Shown one piece after another: positions 16,955 to 25,408 of a stretch of 64,000 bases of DNA. Location of the stretch: NCBI GenBank assembly GCA_938085105.1, contig CALKGK010000036.1, forward strand, positions 62,001-126,000, read 5' to 3'. This DNA comes from an uncultured Flavobacteriales bacterium. Its GTDB lineage: Bacteria > Bacteroidota > Bacteroidia > Flavobacteriales_D > Sanyastnellaceae. Positions within the stretch are counted from its first letter, which is position 1. Every line of letters starts with the position of its first letter. Position numbers and translations under genes: made by a program. The notes beneath the pieces were generated by a model that did no database searches, was not told where the DNA came from, and worked only from the letters and a program-made list of their open reading frames with translations.

Positions 16955-18163
16955 ATGAAGACGATGAATAAACGCTTAGTCATACTATTTCTTGCCTCAA
17001 CGCTTGGATTGTTTTGGGCATTCTCTCCTCAGCCATTGGATGAGGGTCGTTTGCAGCGCGTGGTTATTGACGCAGGCCATGGAGGTAAAGACCCAGGAAA
17101 CCTCGGTACTGGTAGATTTAAAACCACCGAGAAGGACATCACTTTGGACGTGAGTAAAATGGTGGGCAAGTACATTTCAGAGGCCCATCCTGAAGTTGAA
17201 GTGATCTATACCCGAAGTGGCGACAGCTATCCATCGCTCAATGATCGTGTTGAAATTGCGAATGAGAGTCAGGCAGACCTCTTCATATCCATCCACTGTG
17301 ATGCATTCACAAAACCCAGCGCTAAGGGGTCTGGAACATTTGTCATGGGCATGCACAAAAGTGAAGAGTCTTTGCGTGTGGCCATGAAAGAGAACGCCTC
17401 CATCTACATGGAAGATGATTACCAGAGCAAGTACGCAGGATTCGACCCAAAGGATCCCGACACCTACATTGCTTTGACCTTGCGCCAGAACATCTACTTG
17501 GATCAAAGTTTGAACCTCTCAAAACGCATTCAGGACCAATTTCGCGAGCGCGTAGGCAGGGTTGATCGTGGAGTTCGTCAAGCCGGTTATTACGTCATTT
17601 GTTTCACCACCATGCCCAGTGTTCTTGTGGAGCTTGGATTTTTGACCAATGAAGAGGAAGAGGACTTTTTGAATTCTGAAAAAGGAAAGACGTACATGGC
17701 CAGTGCCATTTACAGAGCCTTTCGGGATTACAAGAACGAACTCGAAGGCATAGAAGAAGCAGCCAACGAGGGCAACCCGATCAAAGCTCCGGAGATCAGT
17801 ACCGAAAAGGAAGAAAAAGTGGAAGACAGTACTGTGGGTGACGCCATCACAGAAGATGCGGGAGATTGGCACGAAAGCATCGTTCGTGAAAAGTTGCGTA
17901 AAGGTGTAAAGTTTCAAGTACAGATTTTGACTGCCAGCAGTGCAATGCCAATTACTTCACCTGAGTTTAACGAACTTAAGGAAGTGGATGAGTATATTAG
18001 CAACGGACTTTACAAGTATGCCGTTGGTGCTACCAGCGAGTACAAAAAAGCGCAAGAAATGCAGAAAACCCTCCGAGCCAATGGCTTTCCTGGGGCTTTT
18101 GTGATTGCCTTTAAGAACGGAGAACGCGTAGGGCTGAGTGAAGCCTTGAGCAATAATCCATAA
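16955..18163 (+). CDS. N-acetylmuramoyl-L-alanine amidase (AmiC-like) with SPOR-like tail
   Basis: A 402-residue exported amidase cleaving the bond between MurNAc and the stem peptide. It has a signal peptide (residues 1-25), then an Amidase_3 domain to about residue 265 with all zinc-site pieces: VVIDAGHGGKDPG, the Glu of TTEKDITLDV, LFISIHCDA, and the catalytic Glu in SVLVELGFLTN. An acidic linker precedes a C-terminal domain (VKFQVQILTASS, YKYAVGATSEYKKAQ) with the look of a SPOR domain that binds denuded glycan at the septum. ATG at 16964 is an alternative start. The MCE gene follows after 11 bases, probably in one transcript. Confidence 0.92.
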   Translation: MKTMNKRLVILFLASTLGLFWAFSPQPLDEGRLQRVVIDAGHGGKDPGNLGTGRFKTTEKDITLDVSKMVGKYISEAHPEVEVIYTRSGDSYPSLNDRVEIANESQADLFISIHCDAFTKPSAKGSGTFVMGMHKSEESLRVAMKENASIYMEDDYQSKYAGFDPKDPDTYIALTLRQNIYLDQSLNLSKRIQDQFRERVGRVDRGVRQAGYYVICFTTMPSVLVELGFLTNEEEEDFLNSEKGKTYMASAIYRAFRDYKNELEGIEEAANEGNPIKAPEISTEKEEKVEDSTVGDAITEDAGDWHESIVREKLRKGVKFQVQILTASSAMPITSPEFNELKEVDEYISNGLYKYAVGATSEYKKAQEMQKTLRANGFPGAFVIAFKNGERVGLSEALSNNP

Positions 18164-18174
18164 ATGATTTTGAT

Positions 18175-19206
18175 TTGAGCGTAGTAACGAGAGAGTTTAA
18201 AATAGGTGTAATTGTAGTGATCAGCATCTTTGTTTTGGTGATGGGGGTCAACTATCTCAAGGGGGTGAACCTCTTCGAAAAATCGACTCCCTATTTCGCC
18301 GTGTATGAAAATGTTGATGGACTGGCCACTGCCAACCCCGTTATCTACAACGGATTCAAAGTAGGTCTTGTTAAAAACATTGATTTTATGCCCGACGGTC
18401 AAGGTAACTTCATAGTGGAGCTCAACATCACCGAAGAGCGCTTAATGATCACCAAAGACACTCGCGCCAAAATCATCTCTTCCGATTTATTCGGGTCGAA
18501 AGCCATACAGTTGGAATTGGGAGATAGCAGCACGTATGCCGTACCGGGAGACACGCTTTTTAGCGACATTGAAGTTGGTTTGGCTGAAGCGGTTCGAAAA
18601 GAGCTCATGCCCTTGAAAAACAAAACCGATCAGTTGATTGATGGTGTGGACGACATCCTAGTGAATCTCAAAGCAGTATTTGACGATGATGCTACGAAAG
18701 GTCTGCCTCAAGCATTCGAAAGTTTGGAGCGCACCATGAAAAACTTGGAGAAAACGAGTATGCGTTTGGACAATACCATCGCTGAAAACCAAAGTTCTCT
18801 TCGATCCATCTTTCAAAATGTGGAGAGCATCACCAAGAACCTTGAGAATAACAACGAAGCGCTCACAAATGTGATGGCGAATTTCAGCACCTTGTCTGAC
18901 TCTCTCGTGAAAATCAACTTCGCTGAAACCATGGGCAAAGCGGATGCTGCATTGGCTGATTTTGCGGAGATTACTGAAAAAATCAACAACGGAGAAGGAT
19001 CCATCTCCCTCCTCTTAAACAACGACTCCTTGCACAACTCTTTGGTGGATTCGAACAAAGAATTGCAATTTCTGTTGAACGATTTGTACATGAACCCTTG
19101 GAGATACGTTCATGTTTCTATCTTTGGGAAGAAACCCAAGGAAAAGTACTCTAAGAAGGAATTGGAGCAGCTTCGAGAGCTGATCAACGAAGAAATCAAA
19201 GAGTAA
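18175..19206 (+). CDS. MlaD/MCE family lipid-transport protein
   Basis: A 343-residue protein with an N-terminal transmembrane helix (FKIGVIVVISIFVLVMGVNYLKG) and one MCE domain at about residues 36-115 (YFAVYENVDGLATANPVIYNGFKVGLV, then FGSKAIQLELG). A long helical region follows that could form the tunnel of a hexamer. It starts with TTG at 18175, since the ATG at 18164 runs into a stop after four codons. MCE proteins carry phospholipids between inner and outer membranes as part of an ABC system; no ATPase or MlaE permease is in this window. It follows the amidase by 11 bases. Confidence 0.9.
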   Translation: MSVVTREFKIGVIVVISIFVLVMGVNYLKGVNLFEKSTPYFAVYENVDGLATANPVIYNGFKVGLVKNIDFMPDGQGNFIVELNITEERLMITKDTRAKIISSDLFGSKAIQLELGDSSTYAVPGDTLFSDIEVGLAEAVRKELMPLKNKTDQLIDGVDDILVNLKAVFDDDATKGLPQAFESLERTMKNLEKTSMRLDNTIAENQSSLRSIFQNVESITKNLENNNEALTNVMANFSTLSDSLVKINFAETMGKADAALADFAEITEKINNGEGSISLLLNNDSLHNSLVDSNKELQFLLNDLYMNPWRYVHVSIFGKKPKEKYSKKELEQLRELINEEIKE

Positions 19207-19240
19207 AATCATTTGGGAATTAGAACCAAACCAAAAAGAC

Positions 19241-20608
19241 ATGTTGGAACAAATCGCTTTTGCGCTCGTCTTCATTGCTGGAGTGAGCCTTTTTGCACTC
19301 AGAATAAAAGCCATTCGAAGAAACATTCTCCTGGGACGGGATGATGACCGTTCGGACAACTCCTCTGCTCGTTGGAAAACCATGGCACTCGTTGCTTTGG
19401 GTCAATCCAAAATGGTTGTTCGTCCAGTAGCAGGAATCATGCACATCCTGATCTACCTCGGGTTTGTTATCATCAACATTGAAGTTCTGGAAATCATCAT
19501 TGATGGAGTAACGGGGCATCATAGAATATTCGCGGGGATCGGTGGTCTTTATGACTTTTTGATCGGAAGCTTTGAGATTCTAGCCCTCGGCGTATTGGTT
19601 TCTTGTGTTGTTTTCTTGGCGAGACGAAACATGCTTAGAATAAAGCGTTTCCATTCTGCAGAGATGACCAAATGGCCCAAGTCGGACGCGAACATCATAC
19701 TTATTGTTGAAATCCTCCTGATGTTCGCCTTCTTGAGCATGAACGCATGTGATGCACTTCTTCAAGGAGCACTAGTGCAAGCACAAGCTGAAGGAGCCGA
19801 AATCTCTGAGAAATTAAGCCATTATGCTCAAGCAGGAAGTTTTCCCATCTCTCAATTCTTGAACCCACTTTACGAAGGGCTCAGCGTATCGGGATTGATC
19901 ATGATGGAGCGTTTCATGTGGTGGTTCCACATCGTTGGGATTCTTGGCTTTTTGGTATATGTACCTTATTCAAAGCACTTCCACATCTTTTTAGCCTTCC
20001 CCAACACCTATTATAGTAACCTCAATCCAAAAGGCGGATTCAACAACATGGAAGCTGTAACGAAGGAAGTTCAGCTCATGATGGACCCCAGTGCGGATCC
20101 ATACGCCGCTCCAGACCCAAATGCAGCACCACCAGCCAAATTTGGAGCTAAAGATGCCAATGACCTGACATGGAAGCAATTGATGGACAGTTACAGCTGT
20201 ACCGAATGTGGAAGATGCACGAGTCAGTGTCCGGCCAACCAAACAGGCAAGCTCCTTTCTCCAAGAAAAATCATGATGGACACGCGTGACCGAATTGAGG
20301 AAATTGGAAAAAACATGGATAAGAACAAGGGTACTTTTCAGGATGACGGAAAAACCTTGCTCGGAGATTACATCAGTGAAGAAGAATTGTGGGCTTGTAC
20401 CTCATGCAATGCTTGCGTTGAAGCGTGCCCTGTAAACATCGACCCACTCGGAATCATCGTAGATTTGAGAAGGTACCTCATCATGGAGGAAAGCAAATCT
20501 CCAGAGTCCATCACCGCCATGTTCAACAACATTGAGAACAACGGGGCTCCTTGGGCCTTCCCAGCGTCGGATCGTGGAAAGTGGACCGAAGAAATGAACG
20601 AAGCCTAA
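19241..20608 (+). CDS. Membrane Fe-S oxidoreductase subunit (two 4Fe-4S clusters)
   Basis: A 455-residue protein. The first 250 residues carry about five hydrophobic helices (from IAFALVFIAGVSLFAL to FHIVGILGFLVYVPYSKHFHIFLA) with several His that could bind heme b. The C-terminal part has two ferredoxin motifs, CTECGRCTSQCP near residue 320 and CTSCNACVEACP near 386. This is the membrane/HdrE-like plus ferredoxin layout of heterodisulfide-reductase-related oxidoreductases; the CCG subunit is encoded 18 bases downstream. Together they resemble an EtfD-type quinone reductase split in two, likely passing electrons from a flavoprotein to menaquinone. The donor is inferred and not shown by the sequence. 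Confidence 0.85.
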   Translation: MLEQIAFALVFIAGVSLFALRIKAIRRNILLGRDDDRSDNSSARWKTMALVALGQSKMVVRPVAGIMHILIYLGFVIINIEVLEIIIDGVTGHHRIFAGIGGLYDFLIGSFEILALGVLVSCVVFLARRNMLRIKRFHSAEMTKWPKSDANIILIVEILLMFAFLSMNACDALLQGALVQAQAEGAEISEKLSHYAQAGSFPISQFLNPLYEGLSVSGLIMMERFMWWFHIVGILGFLVYVPYSKHFHIFLAFPNTYYSNLNPKGGFNNMEAVTKEVQLMMDPSADPYAAPDPNAAPPAKFGAKDANDLTWKQLMDSYSCTECGRCTSQCPANQTGKLLSPRKIMMDTRDRIEEIGKNMDKNKGTFQDDGKTLLGDYISEEELWACTSCNACVEACPVNIDPLGIIVDLRRYLIMEESKSPESITAMFNNIENNGAPWAFPASDRGKWTEEMNEA

Positions 20609-20626
20609 ACCAAAAAAGTAGAAAAC

Positions 20627-21424
20627 ATGTCACAAGCAATACACGTGCCTACCATGGCAGAAATGCTCGCTAAAGGAGAAACGCCTGAAGTACTTTTTTG
20701 GGTAGGATGTTCTGGTAGTTTTGACGACCGAGCAAAAAAAATCACCAAAGCCATCGCAAAAATCCTCACGCATGCTGGAGTGAAGTTTGCCGTACTAGGC
20801 GCGGAAGAATCGTGCACTGGAGATCCGGCAAAAAGAGCAGGAAATGAGTTCTTGTACCAAATGCAGGCCATGCAGAACATCATGGTTTTGAATGGCTATG
20901 AAATCAAAAACATCGTTACGGGCTGTCCTCACTGCTTCAACATCATGAAGAACGAGTATCCTGAACTGGGCGGAAATTACGAAGTGCAGCATCACACTCA
21001 ATTCATCAATCAATTGATCAAAGATGGTCGACTTCAGGTGAAAGACGGTGAAATCTTCAAAGGAAAACGCATCACCTTTCACGATCCTTGCTACTTAGGT
21101 AGAGGGAACGACGTTTATGAAGCACCGAGATCTGTGCTCCAACAATTGGATGCCGAACTTGTTGAAATGAGACGTTGCAAGAAGCAAGGACTCTGTTGTG
21201 GAGCCGGCGGAGCTCAAATGTTTAAGGAAGCCGAGCCTGGGAACAAAGAAGTGAACATCGAACGTACGGAAGAAGCTTTGGAAGTGAAGCCGAACGTAAT
21301 CGCCACGGGTTGTCCTTTTTGCAATACCATGATGACCGATGGAGTAAAGAATTTTGAAAAAGAAGGCAGCGTGGAAGTAAAAGACATCGCTGAATTGATT
21401 GCAGAAGCAGCCGACCTTCTTTAA
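20627..21424 (+). CDS. Fe-S oxidoreductase CCG-domain subunit
   Basis: A 265-residue soluble partner of the preceding gene with two cysteine-rich CCG domains: WVGCSGSFDD, GAEESCTGDPA and VTGCPHCFN in the first half, and FHDPCYLGR, GLCCGAGGAQM and ATGCPFCNTMM in the second. These Cys clusters ligate the noncubane 4Fe-4S centre in HdrB/HdrD proteins. It lacks membrane helices and would dock on the membrane subunit encoded 18 bases upstream. A fabG gene follows after 53 bases. Confidence 0.9.
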   Translation: MSQAIHVPTMAEMLAKGETPEVLFWVGCSGSFDDRAKKITKAIAKILTHAGVKFAVLGAEESCTGDPAKRAGNEFLYQMQAMQNIMVLNGYEIKNIVTGCPHCFNIMKNEYPELGGNYEVQHHTQFINQLIKDGRLQVKDGEIFKGKRITFHDPCYLGRGNDVYEAPRSVLQQLDAELVEMRRCKKQGLCCGAGGAQMFKEAEPGNKEVNIERTEEALEVKPNVIATGCPFCNTMMTDGVKNFEKEGSVEVKDIAELIAEAADLL

Positions 21425-21477
21425 TTACAAAGTCCCCTATTGAATTGCCTATCTTTGGCTTGAAATCATAAAAGCAC

Positions 21478-22224
21478 ATGAACTTGTTAGCAGGAAAAGT
21501 AGCGCTCATTACCGGCGCCTCAAGAGGAATTGGAAAAGGCATCGCTCAGAAATTTGTTGAAGCTGGAGCCACCGTAATTTTCACCTATGTATCATCCGAC
21601 GAAAAAGCGCGCGCTTTGGAAGCAGAGCTTACCGCTCAAGGAGGAACCGCCAAAGGATTCAAATCGAATGCTGCGGAGTTTGACGCTTCTCAAACTTTGG
21701 TGGATGAAATCATGAAGGAGTTTGGGCAAATTGATATTGTGATCAACAATGCCGGAATTACCCGAGACAACCTGTTGATGCGCATGAGCGAAGAGCATTG
21801 GGATGAAATTATGGACATCAACCTCAAGTCTTGCTTCAACATCACCAAAGCGGTAATGCGACCTATGCTCAAAGCAAGAAAAGGATCCATCATTAACATG
21901 AGTAGTGTTGTTGGTGTCAAAGGAAATGCTGGTCAAGCCAATTACGCTGCATCGAAAGCAGGAATCATTGGTTTCACGAAGTCAGTCGCTGCTGAACTCG
22001 GTTCTAGAAACATCCGCTGTAACGCCATTGCCCCAGGGTTTATCGAAACGGAGATGACCGGAGCCTTGGACGAAAAAGTAGTTCAAGAGTGGAGAGATGC
22101 CATTCCACTCAAAAGAGGAGGTAGCACAGAAGATGTTGCGAACCTCGCTCTTTTCTTGGCATCGGACATGAGTGCATACATTACCGGACAAGTAATCAAT
22201 GTCGATGGTGGCATGTTAATGTAA
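21478..22224 (+). CDS. fabG: 3-oxoacyl-[acyl-carrier-protein] reductase
   Basis: A 248-residue short-chain dehydrogenase, the NADPH-dependent ketoreductase of fatty-acid elongation. Visible signatures are the cofactor loop TGASRGIGKG at residues 11-20, NNAG near 88, the catalytic Ser in INMSSVVG, YAASKAG (Tyr and Lys) near 152, and the end AYITGQVINVDGGMLM typical of FabG. TATCTTTG at 21450-21457 is a good downstream promoter box 20 bases before the ATG, so the gene may have its own promoter although it follows the Fe-S pair on the same strand. Confidence 0.95.
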   Translation: MNLLAGKVALITGASRGIGKGIAQKFVEAGATVIFTYVSSDEKARALEAELTAQGGTAKGFKSNAAEFDASQTLVDEIMKEFGQIDIVINNAGITRDNLLMRMSEEHWDEIMDINLKSCFNITKAVMRPMLKARKGSIINMSSVVGVKGNAGQANYAASKAGIIGFTKSVAAELGSRNIRCNAIAPGFIETEMTGALDEKVVQEWRDAIPLKRGGSTEDVANLALFLASDMSAYITGQVINVDGGMLM

Positions 22225-22230
22225 GCCGCT

Positions 22231-24318
22231 TTGAGTCTTCTCTTTGAACATCCCGTTTGGCTGCTCCTCCCGGGGGGATTAGCGGCATTGTTGCTGGCGG
22301 TGTGGTTGTATCGCTCCGATAAAACGACACGCCATCTTTCGGGTGTTCTGCGTTTTATTCTGGGGTCTCTCCGTTTTTTGGCGCTGTTTGTCTTGATTGT
22401 TCTTTTGCTCAAGCCACTCATCAAAACGCTGGAAACCGAAACTGAAACCCCGCTCATTGTTATTGCACAAGACAATTCAGAAAGCTTGGCGGTGACCGCA
22501 GACTCTACCTTCATGAAGGAGTCGTATCCCGATCAAATCCGATCTCTTTCTTCAGCATTGGAGCAAGATTACCGCGTTCAATCTTATCGTTTTGGGGAAG
22601 GCTTGAACCCCGACTTGAATGACATCAATTACACCCAGGCCAATACGAATTTCAGTGTGCTCTTTGACGAACTCTTCAACCAATACAGTCATCGAAACTT
22701 GGGCGCAGTGATCATCGCCAGCGACGGTATTTACAATAAAGGACAAGACCCTAGCTACATGTTTAGCAAGTTAAACGTTCCCGTGTACACCATTGCCTTA
22801 GGGGATACTTTGCAACGAAAGGACGTTCTCATTCAAGACGTAGTGCACAATCGCTTGGCTTATCTCGGAAATTTCTTCCCGTTAAAAATCCAGGTAGCAG
22901 CAAAGAAATGTGCTGGTGACAAGCTGAAATTAGAAGTTCTTCGGAAGGGAAAAGTTGTTTTTAGTCAGGAAGAAACCATCAGCCAAAACAACCAAGAATT
23001 TACCATTCCCGTGCAATTGGAAGCGAAAGAGGTGGGATTACAACGCTATTCCATTCGCCTAAATCGGCTTGAAGACGAAATCAGTGAAGTCAACAATCGT
23101 CAAGACATTTTCATTGACGTATTGGACACTCGTCAGAAAATCTTGATTCTAGCAGCAGCACCTCACCCCGATCTTGCGGCTTTCAGAAACAGTATTGAAA
23201 GTAATCAAAATTATGAAGTAGAAGTGGTTTTGGCCGATGATTTTAAAGGACTAATCAACGACTACAGTCTTGTTGTATTCCACCAATTACCCAGCAAAGG
23301 AGCGCTTGGAATGGAGCAAATAGAGCAAGCGAAAAGCGCGAAAGTCCCCATGTTTTTCATTGCAGGGGCACAAAGCAACTTCGCCAAGTTCAATGAATTG
23401 GGCTTGGGGTATCAATTGCTTAACCATCAAGGGAACGTGAACGACGTCAACCCGCTCTTTGCTGAAGGCTTTAAAGTCTTCCAAGTGAGTGATGCCGAAA
23501 AGAAGTTGTTTGCTCAGCTCCCTCCGCTCCAGGTTCCTTTTGGGGAGTTTGTAAGTAGCCCAAGCACCCAAACCATCCTTTACCAAAGCATCGGTAGAAT
23601 CGCTACGGAAATCCCAATGCTTTCCTTTCAGCAGAAGCAAGATCAAAAAATAGCGCTGCTCTCGGGCGAGGGCATTTGGCGTTGGAGAATGATTGACTTT
23701 TTGAACTCAGGCAATCACGACACTTTCAACTCCTTCATGAAGAAAACGGTTCAATTTATGGCCGCTAAAGATGACAAGCGTCCGTTCCGAGTTGAGGGAA
23801 AAACGGCATTATTAGAAAACGAGCAAGTTCGATTTACTGCTGAAGTTTATGATGCGAATTACCTTCCCATCCCAGGGAAAGACGTGCGTTTGAACATCAT
23901 CAACAGCAATGACGAAAGCTTTGATTTCACCTTTACCCCTGAAACCGAGACCTACCGATTAAACGCAGGACGTTTACCTGTAGATCAATACCGTTGGGAA
24001 GCGGAAGTGAACATCGCTGGCAAAACTTACAAAGAGCGTGGTGAATTTAGCGTATCCCCCGTTCAGTTAGAGATGGTTAACCTACAGGCGGATCACCAAA
24101 TGTTGTATCGTTTGGCGCTTAAAAATGGAGGTGAAATGGTGAACAAAGAACAGATCGGCACCCTTGCTGAACTCGTTCGAAGCAACGGCGAAGTAGTGAG
24201 TCTCAGTTACGAAAGAAAAACCTTATCAGACCTTATTCGTTGGGATAGCCTGTTGATACTCCTCACCTTGCTCCTGGCAGCAGAATGGTTGTTGCGCAAG
24301 ATCAACGGAACCTACTAA
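22231..24318 (+). CDS. BatA/VWA-like membrane protein
   Basis: A 695-residue membrane protein starting at TTG 22231 ((M)SLLFEHPVWLLLPGG), the usual opening of BatA-type proteins. There are two N-terminal transmembrane helices and one near the C-terminus (LLILLTLLLAAEWLLRK). Between them is a periplasmic region with a VWA/glutamine amidotransferase-like fold (VIIASDGIYNKGQDP near residue 170; KILILAAAPHPDLAAFR near 305). It starts six bases after the fabG stop, so co-transcription is likely. Such proteins occur in Bacteroidota without a defined reaction; a MIDAS-type DxSxS is not obvious (DNSES at about residue 81 is the nearest). Confidence 0.75.
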   Translation: MSLLFEHPVWLLLPGGLAALLLAVWLYRSDKTTRHLSGVLRFILGSLRFLALFVLIVLLLKPLIKTLETETETPLIVIAQDNSESLAVTADSTFMKESYPDQIRSLSSALEQDYRVQSYRFGEGLNPDLNDINYTQANTNFSVLFDELFNQYSHRNLGAVIIASDGIYNKGQDPSYMFSKLNVPVYTIALGDTLQRKDVLIQDVVHNRLAYLGNFFPLKIQVAAKKCAGDKLKLEVLRKGKVVFSQEETISQNNQEFTIPVQLEAKEVGLQRYSIRLNRLEDEISEVNNRQDIFIDVLDTRQKILILAAAPHPDLAAFRNSIESNQNYEVEVVLADDFKGLINDYSLVVFHQLPSKGALGMEQIEQAKSAKVPMFFIAGAQSNFAKFNELGLGYQLLNHQGNVNDVNPLFAEGFKVFQVSDAEKKLFAQLPPLQVPFGEFVSSPSTQTILYQSIGRIATEIPMLSFQQKQDQKIALLSGEGIWRWRMIDFLNSGNHDTFNSFMKKTVQFMAAKDDKRPFRVEGKTALLENEQVRFTAEVYDANYLPIPGKDVRLNIINSNDESFDFTFTPETETYRLNAGRLPVDQYRWEAEVNIAGKTYKERGEFSVSPVQLEMVNLQADHQMLYRLALKNGGEMVNKEQIGTLAELVRSNGEVVSLSYERKTLSDLIRWDSLLILLTLLLAAEWLLRKINGTY

Positions 24319-24328
24319 GCCCATCGTC

Positions 24329-24964
24329 ATGGAACAAGCCAGTTCTTCATCAAAACAAAAGGCCACTCGAAAACTGCTCATCTTTGCGGCATTTCTTCTG
24401 ATTGTCTTCCTTTTCAGAAATCAAATCCTTTCCACCATGGGGAATTATCTCATCAAGGAGAGTTCCTTAGTGAAGGCCGACGCGATTGTTGTTTTGGGAG
24501 GGGCTTCTTATGAGCGAGGTCTTCATGCAAGTGAGCTTTATCATGATGGCTACGCGGAGCTCCTTATTTGTACTGGAGGAAACACCCCCTACTCTCTTCA
24601 AGCCATAGGAAAACCCATGCTCGAGGCACAAGTGAGCAAGAGCGTGCTTTTGAAACAAGGCGTTTCACAGGAAGAAATCATTTGTTTGGAAGGCGCTACA
24701 AGCACCTTCGAGGAAGCCCAAGAAATTAAGCAATTTGCAGATTCAATGGCGCTGGACCGAATCATCATTGTAAGCAGCAAGCTTCACACTAGAAGAGTTT
24801 CTAAAGTCTTTGAAAAAGCATTTCAAGATGAAGGAATAGAGTTGATTTACAGCGGAGCTCCCAGCTTGAGCTATGAGGAAAGTCAGTGGTGGAAATCGGA
24901 AGAAGGGATGATTATGGTTAACAATGAATACATGAAGCTGCTCTACTACGCGTTCATGCATTGA
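24329..24964 (+). CDS. YdcF family (DUF218) membrane protein
   Basis: A 211-residue protein with one N-terminal transmembrane helix (LLIFAAFLLIVFLF), followed by the DUF218 domain: ADAIVVLGGASYERGLHASELY near residue 50, ELLICTGGNTP near 75, and VSSKLHTRRVSKVFEKAF near 150. YdcF/SanA-type proteins act at the envelope and are implicated in barrier function; some bind SAM. It follows the VWA-like gene by 10 bases and probably ends the rightward transcript. Confidence 0.88.
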   Translation: MEQASSSSKQKATRKLLIFAAFLLIVFLFRNQILSTMGNYLIKESSLVKADAIVVLGGASYERGLHASELYHDGYAELLICTGGNTPYSLQAIGKPMLEAQVSKSVLLKQGVSQEEIICLEGATSTFEEAQEIKQFADSMALDRIIIVSSKLHTRRVSKVFEKAFQDEGIELIYSGAPSLSYEESQWWKSEEGMIMVNNEYMKLLYYAFMH

Positions 24965-25038
24965 TTGGCTTGAATCCATTCACTCACATTAAAAAGACGT
25001 TCTTAGGTTAAGTAGTTCCCGTTCAAATGGGCATCAAC

Positions 25039-25068
25039 AAAAAAAGGCGTTCCAAAACGGAACACCTT
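25039..25068 (-). terminator. Rho-independent terminator of rpmB
   Basis: Read on the minus strand: a 10-bp stem with one mismatch (AAGGTGTTCC / GGAACGCCTT), loop of five, then a run of seven T. It lies 28 bases past the rpmB stop. Confidence 0.8.
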
Positions 25069-25096
25069 CTAGTATCATGTTTGCATCACAAAACGC

Positions 25097-25339
25097 TTAG
25101 GCTCCTGTGTACAATCCTTTTGCTTTAGATCTTTTAATCGCTTCTTCGATACCCAATTTGTTTACAGTTCTAAGTGCAGAAGCTGTAATTTTCAAAGTAA
25201 CGTATTCTTCTTTTGATTCAAGGAAGAAACGTTTCTTCACCAAATTGGGATAAAAACGACGTTTTGTCTTTCTGTTTGAGTGGGAAACATTGTTTCCAAC
25301 CATCATTCTAGTACCGGTCAATTGACAAACACGTGCCAT
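25097..25339 (-). CDS. rpmB: 50S ribosomal protein L28
   Basis: An 80-residue basic ribosomal protein, full family length. It begins MARVCQLTGTRMMVGNNVSHSN with the family's conserved KTKRRFYPN next, and ends in a Lys-rich helix. It has its own promoter at 25378-25408 and a terminator at 25039-25068. In many Bacteroidota rpmB is followed by rpmG, a DUF4295 gene and ftsY; here none follows and the unit ends after rpmB, so those genes must lie elsewhere. Confidence 0.97.
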   Translation of the reverse strand: MARVCQLTGTRMMVGNNVSHSNRKTKRRFYPNLVKKRFFLESKEEYVTLKITASALRTVNKLGIEEAIKRSKAKGLYTGA

Positions 25340-25377
25340 CTCTTTCGTTTTTAAACTGTTTCACAAAATTGGGAGTG

Positions 25378-25408
25378 CAAAGATGCAACATTCCCTTTAA
25401 TAATCAAA
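25378..25408 (-). promoter_or_regulatory. Bacteroidota-type promoter of rpmB
   Basis: On the minus strand, TTTG at 25408-25405, a 19-bp spacer and CATCTTTG at 25385-25378 fit the consensus with one mismatch. The upstream box overlaps the last codons of cinA. Confidence 0.6.
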
